This document shows, one piece after another, positions 20,026 to 32,521 of a DNA stretch of 64,000 bases. Within the stretch, counting starts at the first letter, position 1, and every line of letters begins with the position of its first letter. The notes beneath the pieces are model-generated. The model saw nothing but the letters and a program-made list of their open reading frames with translations. It had not been told where the DNA came from and did not search any database. This stretch comes from Glutinoglossum americanum (Eukaryota; Ascomycota; Geoglossomycetes; Geoglossales; Geoglossaceae): assembly GCA_020080175.1 (NCBI GenBank), contig JAGHQL010000071.1, positions 55,386-119,385 on the forward strand, read 5' to 3'. The position numbers were made by a program, and so were the translations under genes.

Positions 20026-22716
20026 ATTGTGTAATGGCTGTTTGCTATGGTTTGCTATACAGCAGAATACCACACTACCCACAGCCCCAGCCCCACCCAT
20101 TCCTAGATAAGCGGATGCGAAGAAGAGGTGCCCTCGACTCCGCTATTTTGGTTCTGAAGTAATGATAATTTCCGTAGTCCTACTGGATACCACATCCAAA
20201 ATCAAGTACTTGTCTTAGACACCCTCACAGGCAAAATTCAGCTCGAGAACGAAATAAAAGAAAATCAAACCCTAGTGTAGGGATCTTACGGGAAGTGTTC
20301 TATTAATTTCTATCTTTTGTCAGCCGGCTAGCTGGCAGCAATGGATAGCTAAGGGGACTCGGTCTCTTCTTCAAAGAAAGCGCTCATAACCATCTCATGA
20401 GTCATTCCACTCGAATGATGTAGAATGTTGTTAGAAAAAAATAATATAAATAAATAACAGACAGGCATCCCATCCGTCTAGTCAAAAAAAAGTCGAGACT
20501 TTGCCGCCGACGTGGACCTGGAGGACTAGGATTAAACTGACCGGGGTAACAAGACCGGGCTCCACAGCGGTGGTGGATCGCTTGGAGAAGTACCCCCACG
20601 CGCGCAGAAACGAATACCCAATTGCTCTAGTCTAATCTTATAAATTGCTTAAACCTAAGCGGATAAACCGCCGTGCATTTCCGATATGTCTCCCATGAGG
20701 CCTCGGCCCAAACGGGAAGAAGCTGCAGAAACGAGGCGGTGAATAAGCAAGCAATAAGTGGAGTACAACATGCGTACCGCGTAAGGACGGGTCAGCCTTG
20801 GGCAGGCGAAGCGGTTGGCCAGTAACAGGCGGCCTCGCTGGTTGGTTGGAGAGCAAGGAGTAAGGCGTCAGCGCGTCGCTGTTGGGCGCGGGCGGTATGA
20901 GTTTGGCATTTGGAATTTTAGATACTCCATGTGGCGGCCGATCCGTGAGATATCTTGGATCGTCGTTTCATTTCGCCCGTTCGGACTGTTAGAATAGACG
21001 CATTGGAAGCAATGCTTGGTATGCTGTATCCGCTCAGCTGAGAACATGCAGATCTTATGCTTACGCAGAAGCATATTATTTTCATACTTCCATTAGCCTA
21101 CTGCATTCGTTTTGCTTGCCTTGTTCCAAGTTGCCTGGTCCATGAAAAACAATAAACCGGGTAGGAAGAAGCCAAGAACACGTTCGAGAATCCTACCGCG
21201 CCCTCGAAAGCAAAAAACCTCCACCATGTGAGCGTTCAGAAGAATTAGAGAAGATGATTAGCTAGTTTACTGACAGCCTGACGAGGCGCACCGACACCGC
21301 CGATCACTCCAAACGACATTTTCGGAATTTGCCGCTCATCAATCCATCTCCGGCCAGACCCCCTCTGTACATGCAGGGGCAGTGCACAAATGCATGGCTA
21401 TTAGTGGCCGCTTATGTTGCTCTGGGTGCCCTATTCGCCGACAAGGTGCGTTACGTCACGGATCACCGTCATGCGGAGACGCAATGGCCGGAGGCATCAG
21501 TGGCTAATTGGGTGACTAGTTGGGAGCTACCTTCGAGTCATTCTTTCAGTCATTCTCTGAGCCATATGGGACTCACGGCTACTATATAATTCGTTTTAAG
21601 TCCTACCGTCTTGTATGTAGTACGAGCGATTGAACTGCTTCTATATACGCTTAACTATAGCCCATATCTACCACCATTCCGCTAGGGCGAGCATGACCAC
21701 CAGCACCTTGACTGTTGTTTATTCTCAGGGTGCCTTGTTGGTGGCCGAATTGACGTGAACCTGGTGAACTTTCATTGGTCACCCCCTACCCCGAGCGGTA
21801 AGCGGAAAATCACCATTCGTCAATGGTCTTCAACGGCCTCCACCGCATCGGCAGTGTGCTGAACCGAAGAAAAATGAAGGAAAACGAAACAAGGAACAAA
21901 ACGCAACAGCTATCCTACAGGGTGTTATCCCATTCCCACCGAAGCCCATCCCACCCCTTCGTTCCTGACAACCCGACGCCCACATATGCATGTGCATAGA
22001 TGCCTTAGACTATCTATTACGACCCAAAGCCCCCGGCCAGGTAAATAAATTAATGCCATCCTACTTTGGCAGGACAGGGTGTGAGGCTGAGCGGAGAGAG
22101 CCGGGTTGTGCCTATTCAGATCACTTACTGCATGCCCTTAGCCGGGCATGAAAACAGGGCTGGGCTAGGGGGGAGCAGCATATGCATAAATGGATCGGGT
22201 TGGTGATGTGAGGCGCCATGTAATATGGGTAACTGATGGATTGGTTGTGAAAGTGGGGGGTTGGACGTTTTGATAAAGAGGTGACTCAACCGCAAGACGC
22301 ATGGCTTAACTTAATGTCTTCCGGTCTTTATATGAACGGTCTTCCGTCTTTATATGAAGATGCCCGGCAGTCAACCAGTCATCCTACCTAGCCCACGGCC
22401 GACAAAGCTGTAGGGATTTAGAAACAGAAAAGCAGACGCTTGGCCACGCATCCGCTCTCACAGTCCTCCAATCCATACATAGAAGGGGGTTGTTTGGGAG
22501 TACCATACTTTCAGGCAAGTCACCCACAAGGTTGTGATGCCTACCTGCTTGGTAGATTACCGGAGTGTCTCGTATTCATATAGTCGGCTAATATGTTATC
22601 TCCCGCACGGTAAATCTAGGAAGAGGAAGAGAGAAGAAAGAAATGCTTCGTTCATATAAGACACCAACACACTCCACCATAAACAACCAGCCGATCACAC
22701 CATACCAACCATAACG
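20026..22716. other. Gene-poor spacer
   Basis: No coding sequence, RNA gene or transposon part was recognised in 2.7 kb. A two-copy ~22-bp repeat lies at 22316-22359. The last 200 bases include pyrimidine and A-rich sequence that should be the promoter and leader of the next gene. Confidence 0.5.
22316..22359. repeat. Two tandem copies of a 21-23 bp unit
   Basis: GTCTTCCGGTCTTTATATGA plus ACG is followed by GTCTTCCGTCTTTATATGAA plus G. It is short and non-coding and lies about 360 bp upstream of the membrane-protein gene. Confidence 0.85.
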
Positions 22717-24042
22717 ATGATACTCCCTAACGCAACTACTACCGCTATCTATCCACCTACAGCCACCCCTTCCGCCCTAAATCCCGCAATCTTCTCCGTC
22801 CCCGGCCCCTACCGCAAGCTCCTCTCCCAGTTCCCCCAATCCCCCACGCACTGGCTCCTCACCGAATCCAACCCGCACTTCTCCGTGCAGGAAATCCAAT
22901 GCCTCTTCGCCGTCAGCGGCCAATACGGCGACGCGCCCCGCGCGGTCTTCTACATCCTCGCCGTCATCTCCGTCGTCCTGCGCACCAAGCCCTGGATCGC
23001 CGCGACCACCCTCGGCTACGTCATGACGTACAGCGGCGTCGCGGCGATCCACGCGTTCGTGCTCGTGGCCGCGAGGAGGAAGCTGCTCTTCGACGGCTGG
23101 GCGTGGGTCAAGGTGTCGATGGGGGGAAGCGGGCTGGAGAACCTGGCCGTGTGGCCGATGACCTGGGACGAGGACTGCGACCCCGTCCTCGCGGTCGTCG
23201 GGACGGGCTTTCTCCTCGTGACTCCGATGCAGCTCTGGAGCCAAACCTTCCGGCAGGCTCACTCCCGGAAACCGATCCTCCTCCTCTGGTCCCTGCTCAT
23301 GCTCATCGGCACCATCTGCGCGTTCATAAACGAAACCTACGTGGACGTGTGGGCGTTTCCACAATACAGGTTTTGCTCTGGGTCCGCGGTGGACGAGAAG
23401 CTGCCTGTGTGGAACAGCGGGACGCGCGCGGATGTTCTGAGCGAGACGGGTTCGGTTGGGGCGCTGAACGAGACGATCTGGGCGACCTTTAGGGAAGGCG
23501 GGTTCAGCGGGTGTCTGTATCCGTGTTTTCATGCGAGGTGGCCGTTGAGGGTGAGTACGGATATCATCGCGATCGAGTCCGTGGGGACGTATCCGAGCAG
23601 CACGAACGTGGATCCCGGGATGGGGTGGCGGGTGATGGCCGTGGTGTACTTTCTTGTTTGCTCGTCTGCCATCACGAGTCTGATCCTCTTTTTTGCGAGG
23701 ATGGCCGGCTATAAGCCTCGGAGTGAGAAGGAATATCTTCGGTTCTCGGAAATCCCCAGATTCAGGAGGATCGGATGGATCTTGGATATGTATTTAAGGG
23801 TCATGAGCGTAGTTTGTTTTCTAGGGTTCGTGGCGTGGATTGAGTGGGTGATTTGGTATTTCCCAAAGAGCGAGACGTTCGAGCATGTCGGTCAGTGGGG
23901 CGTCGTGGTTCTCGTGGCTCTTGTCATGTTTGCTATGCTTATAAGCCAGTATGCTGACCAGGTTTCTCGGTTTTGTGAGACGTTTTGGATATGGGTGTGG
24001 AGGCGGTCCCGGATCAACCAGGAGATTGAGCTCAACGGTTAG
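22717..24042 (+). CDS. Polytopic membrane protein of unknown function, 441 aa
   Basis: This is an intronless, GC-rich ORF with strong codon bias in its first half (the high GC also creates long shadow frames on both strands). I do not recognise the family. About seven or eight hydrophobic segments are visible, near residues 75-92, 95-120, 155-172, 185-208, 308-332, 350-372 and 386-412, with a longer polar loop between about 208 and 305 that contains several Cys and an N-glycosylation site (NETI), probably extracytosolic. The N-terminal 60 residues are Thr/Pro-rich without a signal peptide. Similar orphan integral membrane proteins are common in filamentous fungi. The ATG at 22717 follows an A-rich leader, which fits a fungal start. 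Neighbouring genes give no functional hint. Confidence 0.75.
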   Translation: MILPNATTTAIYPPTATPSALNPAIFSVPGPYRKLLSQFPQSPTHWLLTESNPHFSVQEIQCLFAVSGQYGDAPRAVFYILAVISVVLRTKPWIAATTLGYVMTYSGVAAIHAFVLVAARRKLLFDGWAWVKVSMGGSGLENLAVWPMTWDEDCDPVLAVVGTGFLLVTPMQLWSQTFRQAHSRKPILLLWSLLMLIGTICAFINETYVDVWAFPQYRFCSGSAVDEKLPVWNSGTRADVLSETGSVGALNETIWATFREGGFSGCLYPCFHARWPLRVSTDIIAIESVGTYPSSTNVDPGMGWRVMAVVYFLVCSSAITSLILFFARMAGYKPRSEKEYLRFSEIPRFRRIGWILDMYLRVMSVVCFLGFVAWIEWVIWYFPKSETFEHVGQWGVVVLVALVMFAMLISQYADQVSRFCETFWIWVWRRSRINQEIELNG

Positions 24043-25802
24043 CAGGAATGCCCAATTAGTTAACCTTAATGACAACCGTATGCGTTATGACTATTACACT
24101 GTAGAGTAAGAATTTTAAGCCTTCAACGGGCATTAGCACTAATGCATCCGAATGCGGGCCTAATTAGCTTCATCTTTATAGGCGGAGTCTGCTAAATTGG
24201 TATTAGCGTATCGCTTAACTAACTCGTTACTGCTTTGCACGGCCTGGTGTACTATGCGCTCCGTGAATACTATTCAGAACTTACCTAACACCGCATTGGC
24301 TAGAGCAAAGTAGTTTACAATATATCACAGCCCGGTTTTTGGAGGCCTCGCCTTTTCAGCCTTGCCAAGCCTGCCTCACGATTCAAGCCCTGTTGGTTGG
24401 ACTCTGCTCCACGACTTGCTGATTTTCCGGGCGCACAACCAATCCCTTATGTAGGTGCTCCTGTTATTATCTCGCATATGCCTGTTTAGGTGTTGCGAAA
24501 AGCACCTCACGGATCCACAGGCGGCGGGCTTGGCAGTTGCTTCAAACCATCTCTTTGTGGCGGATTAGCATCTAGTTAGCGTCTGAGCGAGCATGCCTCA
24601 TCAAAAACATACGACTTAATTCTGATCGCCGTTTTTTGATTTTCGGCTTTGTAGCATTTGATTATGGGTCTGTAGGAGAATGGCGCGTATCGATTGACTT
24701 TCAACTATTCCTTCGGGTGAGGCTGAGTTGCAGCCAAGAGAGCAGCTGCGGGCAAACTTTTACGTTGCGTATTGGGAGGGTATTTCTGGGCCCCGCTTAT
24801 CAGTAATACAGTCTTAGCTATGCTAAAACAAATGGATATGTTATTACAGTCTATCGATCAAGTAAAAAAAAAAAAGGAACTATTTACTGTGACTGCGACT
24901 GCGATCGTGATAGTATAGATATGTCATGGATAAGGCGGAGAATAGGAGAAGGGTGCTGTCGAAAAAATGAATCGATCATTCGGTATTGAAAACCGGAGAT
25001 TGTATAAGGGAGGAAAATGAGTAGTAGCATGCGATTCCTAAAGTGACGCGCAACAATACGAAAGCGAATGATTTAGTGAAATCCTGCAGCCGTATTACAT
25101 GAACACAAGACTAAGATTTGGTTGACTAGAGAATATCTAGCTTCCATTCATGAGTAAAAGGAGAAGGATCAGGAGGGCTAACACCATTGCGAGGCATAAA
25201 TGCATAGATCCCAATTCCGTCCAAGCAAGCATAAGCCACTTTGACTGGGTTTGTAGGGACTCCGTTCTCCATCTGCTCGGGAGTTGATCGCGAACCCCAA
25301 CCCGACGAGGCTGAAATACCGGAACTTGCCGAAAGCGCCGAGTTGGGAATGCGAGGGTATCGCGGGCGGTACACAAAATACGCTTGGCTCTACAATCCAT
25401 GCTGCCAGCGCTGCGACCCTTGGCTTGTTGGCGCTGCGTTCTAGACTGGTTTTATATGCTGCATGCTGGGTCATTTGTAGTTTAGCCTTCGATGATGCAG
25501 CTCAGCCCTCCTTGGCCGAGCCCCTACTTTCCGCATTCGTATTATTGTTTTGGAAGTGTGGCAGCTGCTTCGCCCCTTTATCCTGTTCTTAGTTTCCACA
25601 GCTTGTCCTACTAATATCAGATAATCCGTATCTGCTTCTACATAGCATGCCCTTAGCACTGCTTTTAGCCCTAACTCTCCATTGAGCTGTGATGGTAAGC
25701 GGTCTACCACTGTCCCACCTTAGAAACCTCATTGAGCTCACCTTGCCCACGGCCGCTTCGGGAACTGATCTCTGGGATTGGGCCGGGTGCGCCCGGGGTT
25801 GA
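24043..25802. other. Intergenic spacer
   Basis: No gene was recognised. An A-rich tract of about a dozen bases lies near 24867. Overlapping ~80-100 aa frames on both strands at 25126-25592 have no supporting motif. The 5' exon of the downstream NLR-like gene may lie in the last few hundred bases. Confidence 0.45.
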
Positions 25803-28800
25803 GTGCGTCGATACCGGATCTCGAAAAGTAGGGATCGGCTACTGATCCATCTTAGTATTATTGCGGTACATGGGTTGAACCCCTTCAACAGCAAAACCCA
25901 TGCCTTTGATACCTGGACGAAGGCCTCCGATAACCGTAGTCAGCTTTGGCTTCGAGACGATCTGCCAGAGGTCGCACCAAATTCGCGAGTCTTCATCTAC
26001 GAATATGATTCATTCCCAGCATTGACTCAGAGTAAAAGGCGCTTCGTCCATGAGGCTAACGATTTTCTTGAGTGCCTCGATAATGAAAAATTCACTGTAA
26101 GAGGCTATTACCAAGTCCGCGTCAGAGCCATACTTATCATCTATCCAGGACCCAAATCGACCTCTCATTTTCGTCGCGCACAGCCTTGGAGGAATTCTCG
26201 TTAAACAGGTTGAACCACTTGCGCTTTTGATTGGGACTCAAGCTAATGGGCAAGAAAGGCTCTCGTGAATGCGGTTAGTAACAGACACTACGCAGCGATC
26301 AAAGATGCAACGTAAGCATGCCTGTCTGATCCAACGAACTTCTTATATCTAACGATGGTAGATGCGGCCTTGTTTTTTTCGGAACACCCCATGCGGGCGG
26401 CAATGATGGTCTCGTCACATTAGGTCGGGTCTCTGCCAGCATCGTAAATGCGCTATCCCTCTCATCGACGAATGACCTGATGGAAGCGGTTAGATCCGGT
26501 TCTTTGTATGCGGACGTCTTAGAGGAGGGTTGGAGACAACAGCTTAATGATTTTAAAATCGTCTCGTTATACGAGGGCATTGGGAATGTGAGTACTAGCA
26601 AAAGTAATCTATGGGACGACCATTAAACTAAAGGATGTTGCTCAGATTGTGTCTCGTGAATCGGCCTCTTTCGGACTTCCGGGTGATGTGGAAAACATTG
26701 TTCGTTTGAAGGCAGATCATAGCAACATGTGTCGTTTCGATACAACGGTCCAGGCAGATCTGGATAATTTTAAGATTGTACGGGGAAATATGCATCGGCT
26801 TTACATGGCTGCGATGAACCGCAACCCCGCGCCGACTGCCACCTCAATGGTGCCGGCCTAGGCAAATTCTCTTGGCCTAGGTGTGTAATCGTAGCCTCAA
26901 GATTTGTTCTTCCTGGCGCAGCATTAATTCGGCTATAATTTATCTAATCGTGTACCACTCAATATGTTCCCGATGTAGTTTGATCCTCAAGATGACAATT
27001 TACCAACTGATAGCTCTACGTAGATCCTATTGCCTCACAGGTTCAACCTAACCCTCAACCCCCAGGGCAATTAATACGGCGGGATACTGCTGTTAGCAGC
27101 GTCGACATCCCCTTGTTACCTGAAGCAGTATCTCTCAGTGCCCTTGGCGTAGGCGAGCAAAGGAACTTTTCATTCCTTTTTTCCCACTCGAGCGAAATGC
27201 CGTTAATGCAACTCGTTATACCTTCATACGTTAGATCTTTCCGTCACTACGATTATGAGAAGGGATTTGAACGAATTGATCGAGAAAGACACCCTAATAC
27301 ATGCCAATGGATCAGTCAGAATGAGAATATTAAGTGGTGGTCCGCAAGTCGGCGCAATAGCCTGCTCTGGCTTTCTGGTGACCCTGGCCTCGGCAAATCC
27401 ACACTGCTAACATATTTGACACATCTCCTGAGGGGGCGACCTCGACATCTTAATGTTGGCAAAAACAGTGCTGTCATCTACAGTTTTTGCAATGAGCAAG
27501 CGAATAATACTGGAAGTATGGTCTTATCTGTTGCCATTCATCAAATGTTGACGCAATTTCCGCATCTCCAACATCGTGCCTATGAACCCGACCAGGCACA
27601 TTGCCTAGGGAATACACGCTGGCGGGTCACCAAGGGTAAACACCGGTCGGTTGCTGGACTGTGGCACCTTCTTTGCCAACTTGCCAAAGAATCTCGTCTT
27701 AGCCGGGTATTCCTGATAGTCGATGCTCTCGATGAATGTGACAAAGGGTCCCAGGTTGAACTTATACAATTGTTTTACCGAGCTGTTCCCTGTCTGAAGG
27801 TCTTAGTTTCCAGTCGGCCTAGCGAAGAACTAAGAACGGCATTTTCGAAATGGATGACTCATTCGCCTGAGACCATCAAGTGCCTAAAGGCTGAAGACGA
27901 GGAGGCTCATGTCAATGATGACATCGACCGGTATATCCATGGGGAGGTTGAACGAATCGGAAAACTCAGAGGCCACTCTCCCCAACAGAGCAAAATGATA
28001 ATCGAGAGACTGGCACAAGATCGTTCGAGGATTTTCCTTCCAGTGGCCTTGCTGTTCAATAGACTGGAGCTGGAGCCAACAAGCGAATTGGCTAGGGTAC
28101 TGGAAGAAACCCCCAATGACCTTCAGGTTCTGTACGAAAGATTGCTTTCTCAAATCCCTTCATCGGTCCGCTCAAGGCCATCCGCAATATTCAAGTATCT
28201 CATTCACGCTTGCACGCCTCTCACAGTACGCGAATTAGCCTTCGCTAGCAGTACTGATCAGGACCGCGCTCATTGCGAGGAGATGATGGCCGGCTTCTTG
28301 AGCGACAGTCATCTGACAAGCTTTCGAAAAGATCTGCTACTCTATGGGCCTATACTAAGGATTCGGCAAGATGACGACACTGTTAATTTTATACATGTTT
28401 CTGTGAAGGAGTTCCTAGTTGAGCGCTCGCTTTCACCTATGGAACCGTTTCTCATTGAACCCCGCCAGGCTCAAAAGGGGATTGCTGCCGACTGCCTTAA
28501 GTTGCTGCTTTCGAAAGCTCACTTGGTCTTTCCCGGACCGTGGGATCGGGGGTTTATAGACGCGCCGATGGCGCCCGAGCACGTTCTTTTGGGGTATGCT
28601 TCGCAATATTGGTATGAGCACCTAAAACAGGCAACCTTATTCATGCCTTCGGTCGAGGATGTCGATCCCGAGCTTCTATCCCTTGCCAGGGACCTTGCAG
28701 ACCTTTGGAAATACCCTTCTACTCTAGGATTTCGTGCACTACTACTGTCACGCAGCGGTTTCCACGGCCTCAACAAACAAGAGCTTGAAAAAATTTCTCC

Positions 28801-29995
28801 GATAGAAGTTTTCAGCGCGCTAGGGCTATCCTCGTTTCTACAGGTTCTTTTGCGTGAGATCACTGGATCTGCCTCCTATCTGATGCCAAGCACTATGTCT
28901 GCCCTTACACTCGCAATTAAAGGAGGACACGAATCGACAGTAGATATAATCGTTGACCGGTTTAAAATCTCCTCCCTTGAAAGCCCAGCGTTCGGGGATG
29001 TAGTCGCAGATTCAGCGTGGACCGGCCGACCGGGGCCTTTGAGGAAGGTGCTCGAGCTACGAAAAGCGCGAACACATAAGTTGGTCGAGGCCACCACCGC
29101 AGCTTTCTTAACAGGGCAACACGCAACGCTAGCAGCACTTACCGCTGACCGGTCTATCTTCGAAGACCGTAATCAGTTTGATATGACAGTGCTGCACGTT
29201 TTATTCGTTAAAAACCTCCAGAACTACCAGCTTGCCCCAGATACAGCACTCGCAATCGCATTGTACTACATCACAAATAAGGTTGATATCAAGGCAACAG
29301 ACGTCCTGGGCAACACAGCTCTGCATTATGCCTGCTGGGGTAGGTATTTTTGCACCGCGGAGTTGATTAGGGGTCTCGTCGAGAAAGGGGCAGATATTCA
29401 CTGCCGTAATTATGGTGGCTTGACTCCTTTTCATTTCGCGGCGAGGTATGTAAAACGCCTTGACGCGATCGAAGCTCTTCTGCAAATTGGTGGTAATGGC
29501 ATCGTCGCCGCGGCATCCAATGGCAAGATGACTCCATTACATTGGGCTGTTGCGCGCTGGTGTGGGCTTGGTTATGAAGATAGCGAACCTGTCATACGTA
29601 CTCTTCTCTCACGCGGAGCTGATATGCAAGCTACGAACTCAAGAGGCGCTACTCCATTGCAATTAGCATCTGGCTCGGCTATGCGCTACGTCCTTCAGTC
29701 CGTCTACGCAAGGCTAGATGGCATACAACATATTTCCGTTAACTATAATCCCCAGCCACCGAGGTACATCGGCCACGATTTCGAACGCACGCCTGACCAA
29801 ATGAGTCTATGCAATGGAGACTCCGAGGACTCATCCAGCCAGCTCGTCCTCGACCAGGAATCGTGGGAAAATGAAAGTCACCAAAGTTTTGTCACGGCGC
29901 CACAGAGCATTATGTCTATAGAATCTGGATCAAGCAGTGGCCATTCTGGCAGAACACGGCGGCTCTGGGTACGTATGGGAGGATGGTGGAGGTGA
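25803..29995 (+). CDS. NLR-like protein: alpha/beta-hydrolase (SesB/SERAC1 type), NACHT and ankyrin repeats
   Basis: Exons that splice in frame: to 26096, 26149-26208, 26259-26311, 26362-26587, 26646-26849 (weak GTGCCG donor) and 27041-29995. The hydrolase part reads IIAVHGLNP, then FVAHSLGG with the nucleophile Ser, GLVFFGTPHAGG, and the ADHSNMCRFD block with the likely His. The NACHT NTPase follows: GDPGLGKST (Walker A, about 27378-27405), VFLIVDALDECD (Walker B, about 27710) and VSSRPSEE. Ankyrin repeats cover about 29300-29690 (GNTALHYACWG, GLTPFHFAAR, KMTPLHWAVA, GATPLQLASG). In fungi this architecture belongs to STAND receptors used in non-self recognition, with the hydrolase as effector and the repeats as sensor. 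The true 5' exon is not identified; an acceptor at 25855 would start this exon. The stop at 26859-26861 is avoided only if the 191-nt intron 26850-27040 is real. Confidence 0.85.
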
Positions 29996-32521
29996 ACCAA
30001 CCGGTGACTACCTGCCGGATAGTGGGAGGGCTACGAAGCGCTTGGCCGCCTGTCGGCGATCGAAGGATCTCAGGGCCAACCGCGGCCATCTCCAACTACA
30101 TCCGGAGCAGCCGATATAGGCGTATCCCCCCAACCTCGTCCGAAAATGCAGAAATCTCTACCCAAAGCACAAAACTCTACAGTATCCGGAACTTTTCTGA
30201 AATTCTTGAGGAATAGAGATTTCAAAGCTGTTCGTCTAGAAGGTAGAAAGTGGAATGGAGTTAGGAGAGGCTCGGTTGACTATCAGAAAAGAGCTACGAG
30301 TCGGATGGGTAAAGGATCTGGAATACAGGAGGAAAGGCGCTTAGACAGTCTCAGGGTTAGTCAGCAGACTTGCTAGAAGGATTAGTACGGTATCATAACA
30401 TCAACACCTAATATAGTCTAATCCCACAGCTTAGCCATTCTGCCGATATTTGCGTTTCATAACTCGCCCGTTAGCCTTTTCTGTATGAACGGACGTTTCA
30501 GCTTAGGGCAACCTGCGTGGCGTTGGCACAGCTAATCGTAACTACAGCGTTATATCTTCCTCTATAATATGCAAGTTCCGGGTGCAATTCAAGTTCATTC
30601 CTGTTCCACATTTTCTCGATTCATTTTACAATCCTTGCCTTTCGTGCTTTCACGACCCTAACCCTGTTTCGCTGAAACTAGTTGGATCCATGACCACAGA
30701 CACACCCCTTTAATCAATATTGTTAAAAAAAAACATGGGAAATAACCAGCAACAGGTATCGCCTAGAAACTCATACAGAGACAGCCATTTGCCACAAATT
30801 CTAGAGAAATGTCTAGGTGCAGTTTAGATCCCCAGGGGCGCGGGTTTTGTCGGGCCGTCTTCCCACACGTGGGGAGTTGGGCGTATCTTTTCACCGGCGA
30901 AGGTTGGGGAGCCTTAGGAAATCACGATCAGGGCTGCATTTCCGGACTCCGGTGTTGATATTGCCGAGCTCTCGGGAATTGTAGTAGAGCTCACGAAGGC
31001 TAAACCCAACATGGTTGTTTGGCACGTAATCGTAGTCACCTCAGCGGGGCATGTACCTTTTCGCCCTCTTTAGTCACTTATACTACTAGCTATAAAAACC
31101 GCTACCTAAGATAGCAGAGAATATAGTACTGCCGTGGTGAGGTAATTGGTGGTTGGAGGCCTCCATTGGAATTCTTCTAACATATCCATGTAATGGCATA
31201 CCCGGCCTGAAGGCCGCCTCTAGCTTAGCTCTGCCCTACTAGGCATTCACTTACACAATCCCTGTCCAATCCGCCTCCTGATAGCCTTGCCCAAACACGG
31301 TCATGCCCTGGTTCGGAATGGAACCTCCCACTCCCTAGCGTAGGGCGGGACTGGAGAATGGTGAATCCTAACTCTAACAAATTCTTCACACCACGTAGAG
31401 GCTTCGAGTTTTCTTGAGGCCCCAGGCGCTTCATTCGTAATAAAAGTATACCCGTTCCCTTGAGCGACAGTTGTCTTCACAGAGTATATCTTGGCCGTCA
31501 CCAATGTTTTGCTGTGGCACTAGCATGGTAGGTTAAATGGGAAACGTCGCCCAGTTGATCAAAGTTCTCGATCTCGATGCTCCACGGCAAGTGAAATAGC
31601 CAGCCCCTGAATACCGAATCATCTCGAGGCTTGAGGCGGAGGCGGACTACTAGAGTTGTTAATCTCCTACAAAGATGCCATTCAATCAGCTTAGATTAAC
31701 CCAGTGACTAGTTGATTTAGCGCCCATAAGGAAAATAAAGGGAGCAGAGTATGGTAGAAGTCGTTTAACTTGAGTTTGCTCTCAGCCGAATCGACCGCGA
31801 CCCGACGCAAGAAAAGCCTCCCGGCATCACCTTAAGTAACGGGTGCAGACCTGCCCCTATGGAAAACCGAACACACCGAAACTATCCTAGCGGGGATTCT
31901 CTGTAGTCAAGTCGCTCCTATGGCTCACCCTGACATAAATAAATTTCCAGACAACTTGGACCCCTACAACACCCCAGCTATGAAAATTACGCTTGATTGC
32001 TAACTCTGGAAATATTCCCTACATTAAGGCGGCTATTACCGAGCAGCTAAGCACGATATTCGTCTGCTGCGAGTTGTGCTATTCACGAGGATATTCAAAA
32101 GGGTCTGGACGCAAAGCGGCGTACTCTCGAGTAGAGGTAAGATATAGTGCCAATATAAAAGCAAGGTGAGGGGTCAATACTAAGTACAGAAGACGAGAGC
32201 AAAGTTGATATGTTAGACGTGCAGAACCTCACCATTGGCAATGCGTGGCGCCGCGCTAATACCGGATATTATGACATGCCTCCAACGCTCGCTCCGAATT
32301 TACAGATCCTAGGTATTTAACGGCTTCCAGGCTATATAGAGAGCCAGTGTGGAACGCCCTGTAACGGAATAGCGCTGCCTTCCCCAGGCGGGAACTCTAA
32401 AAAGGAGTTTTCCAAGTCGCATAAAGAGAAGAACAAAACCATTGGTAAACCAAGGTGATAGAGGGGTAAAATCCAAGAAGTCATATAAAGACAGCAACAT
32501 GAACCGGGCCCGGCTGGAACT
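29996..32521. other. Gene-poor spacer
   Basis: The first 150 bases could hold an extra 3' exon of the NLR-like gene, since a GTACGT donor-like site lies at 29969. Otherwise there are only short open frames, A-rich tracts (for example near 30724) and no recognised gene, RNA or repeat. Confidence 0.45.

Noticed and set aside
22777-23532. 251-aa minus-strand and 197-aa plus-strand frames inside the membrane-protein gene
   Set aside because: They overlap a clear polytopic membrane ORF and are Arg/Asp/Glu/Pro-rich in a way produced by reading GC-rich codons in the wrong frame.
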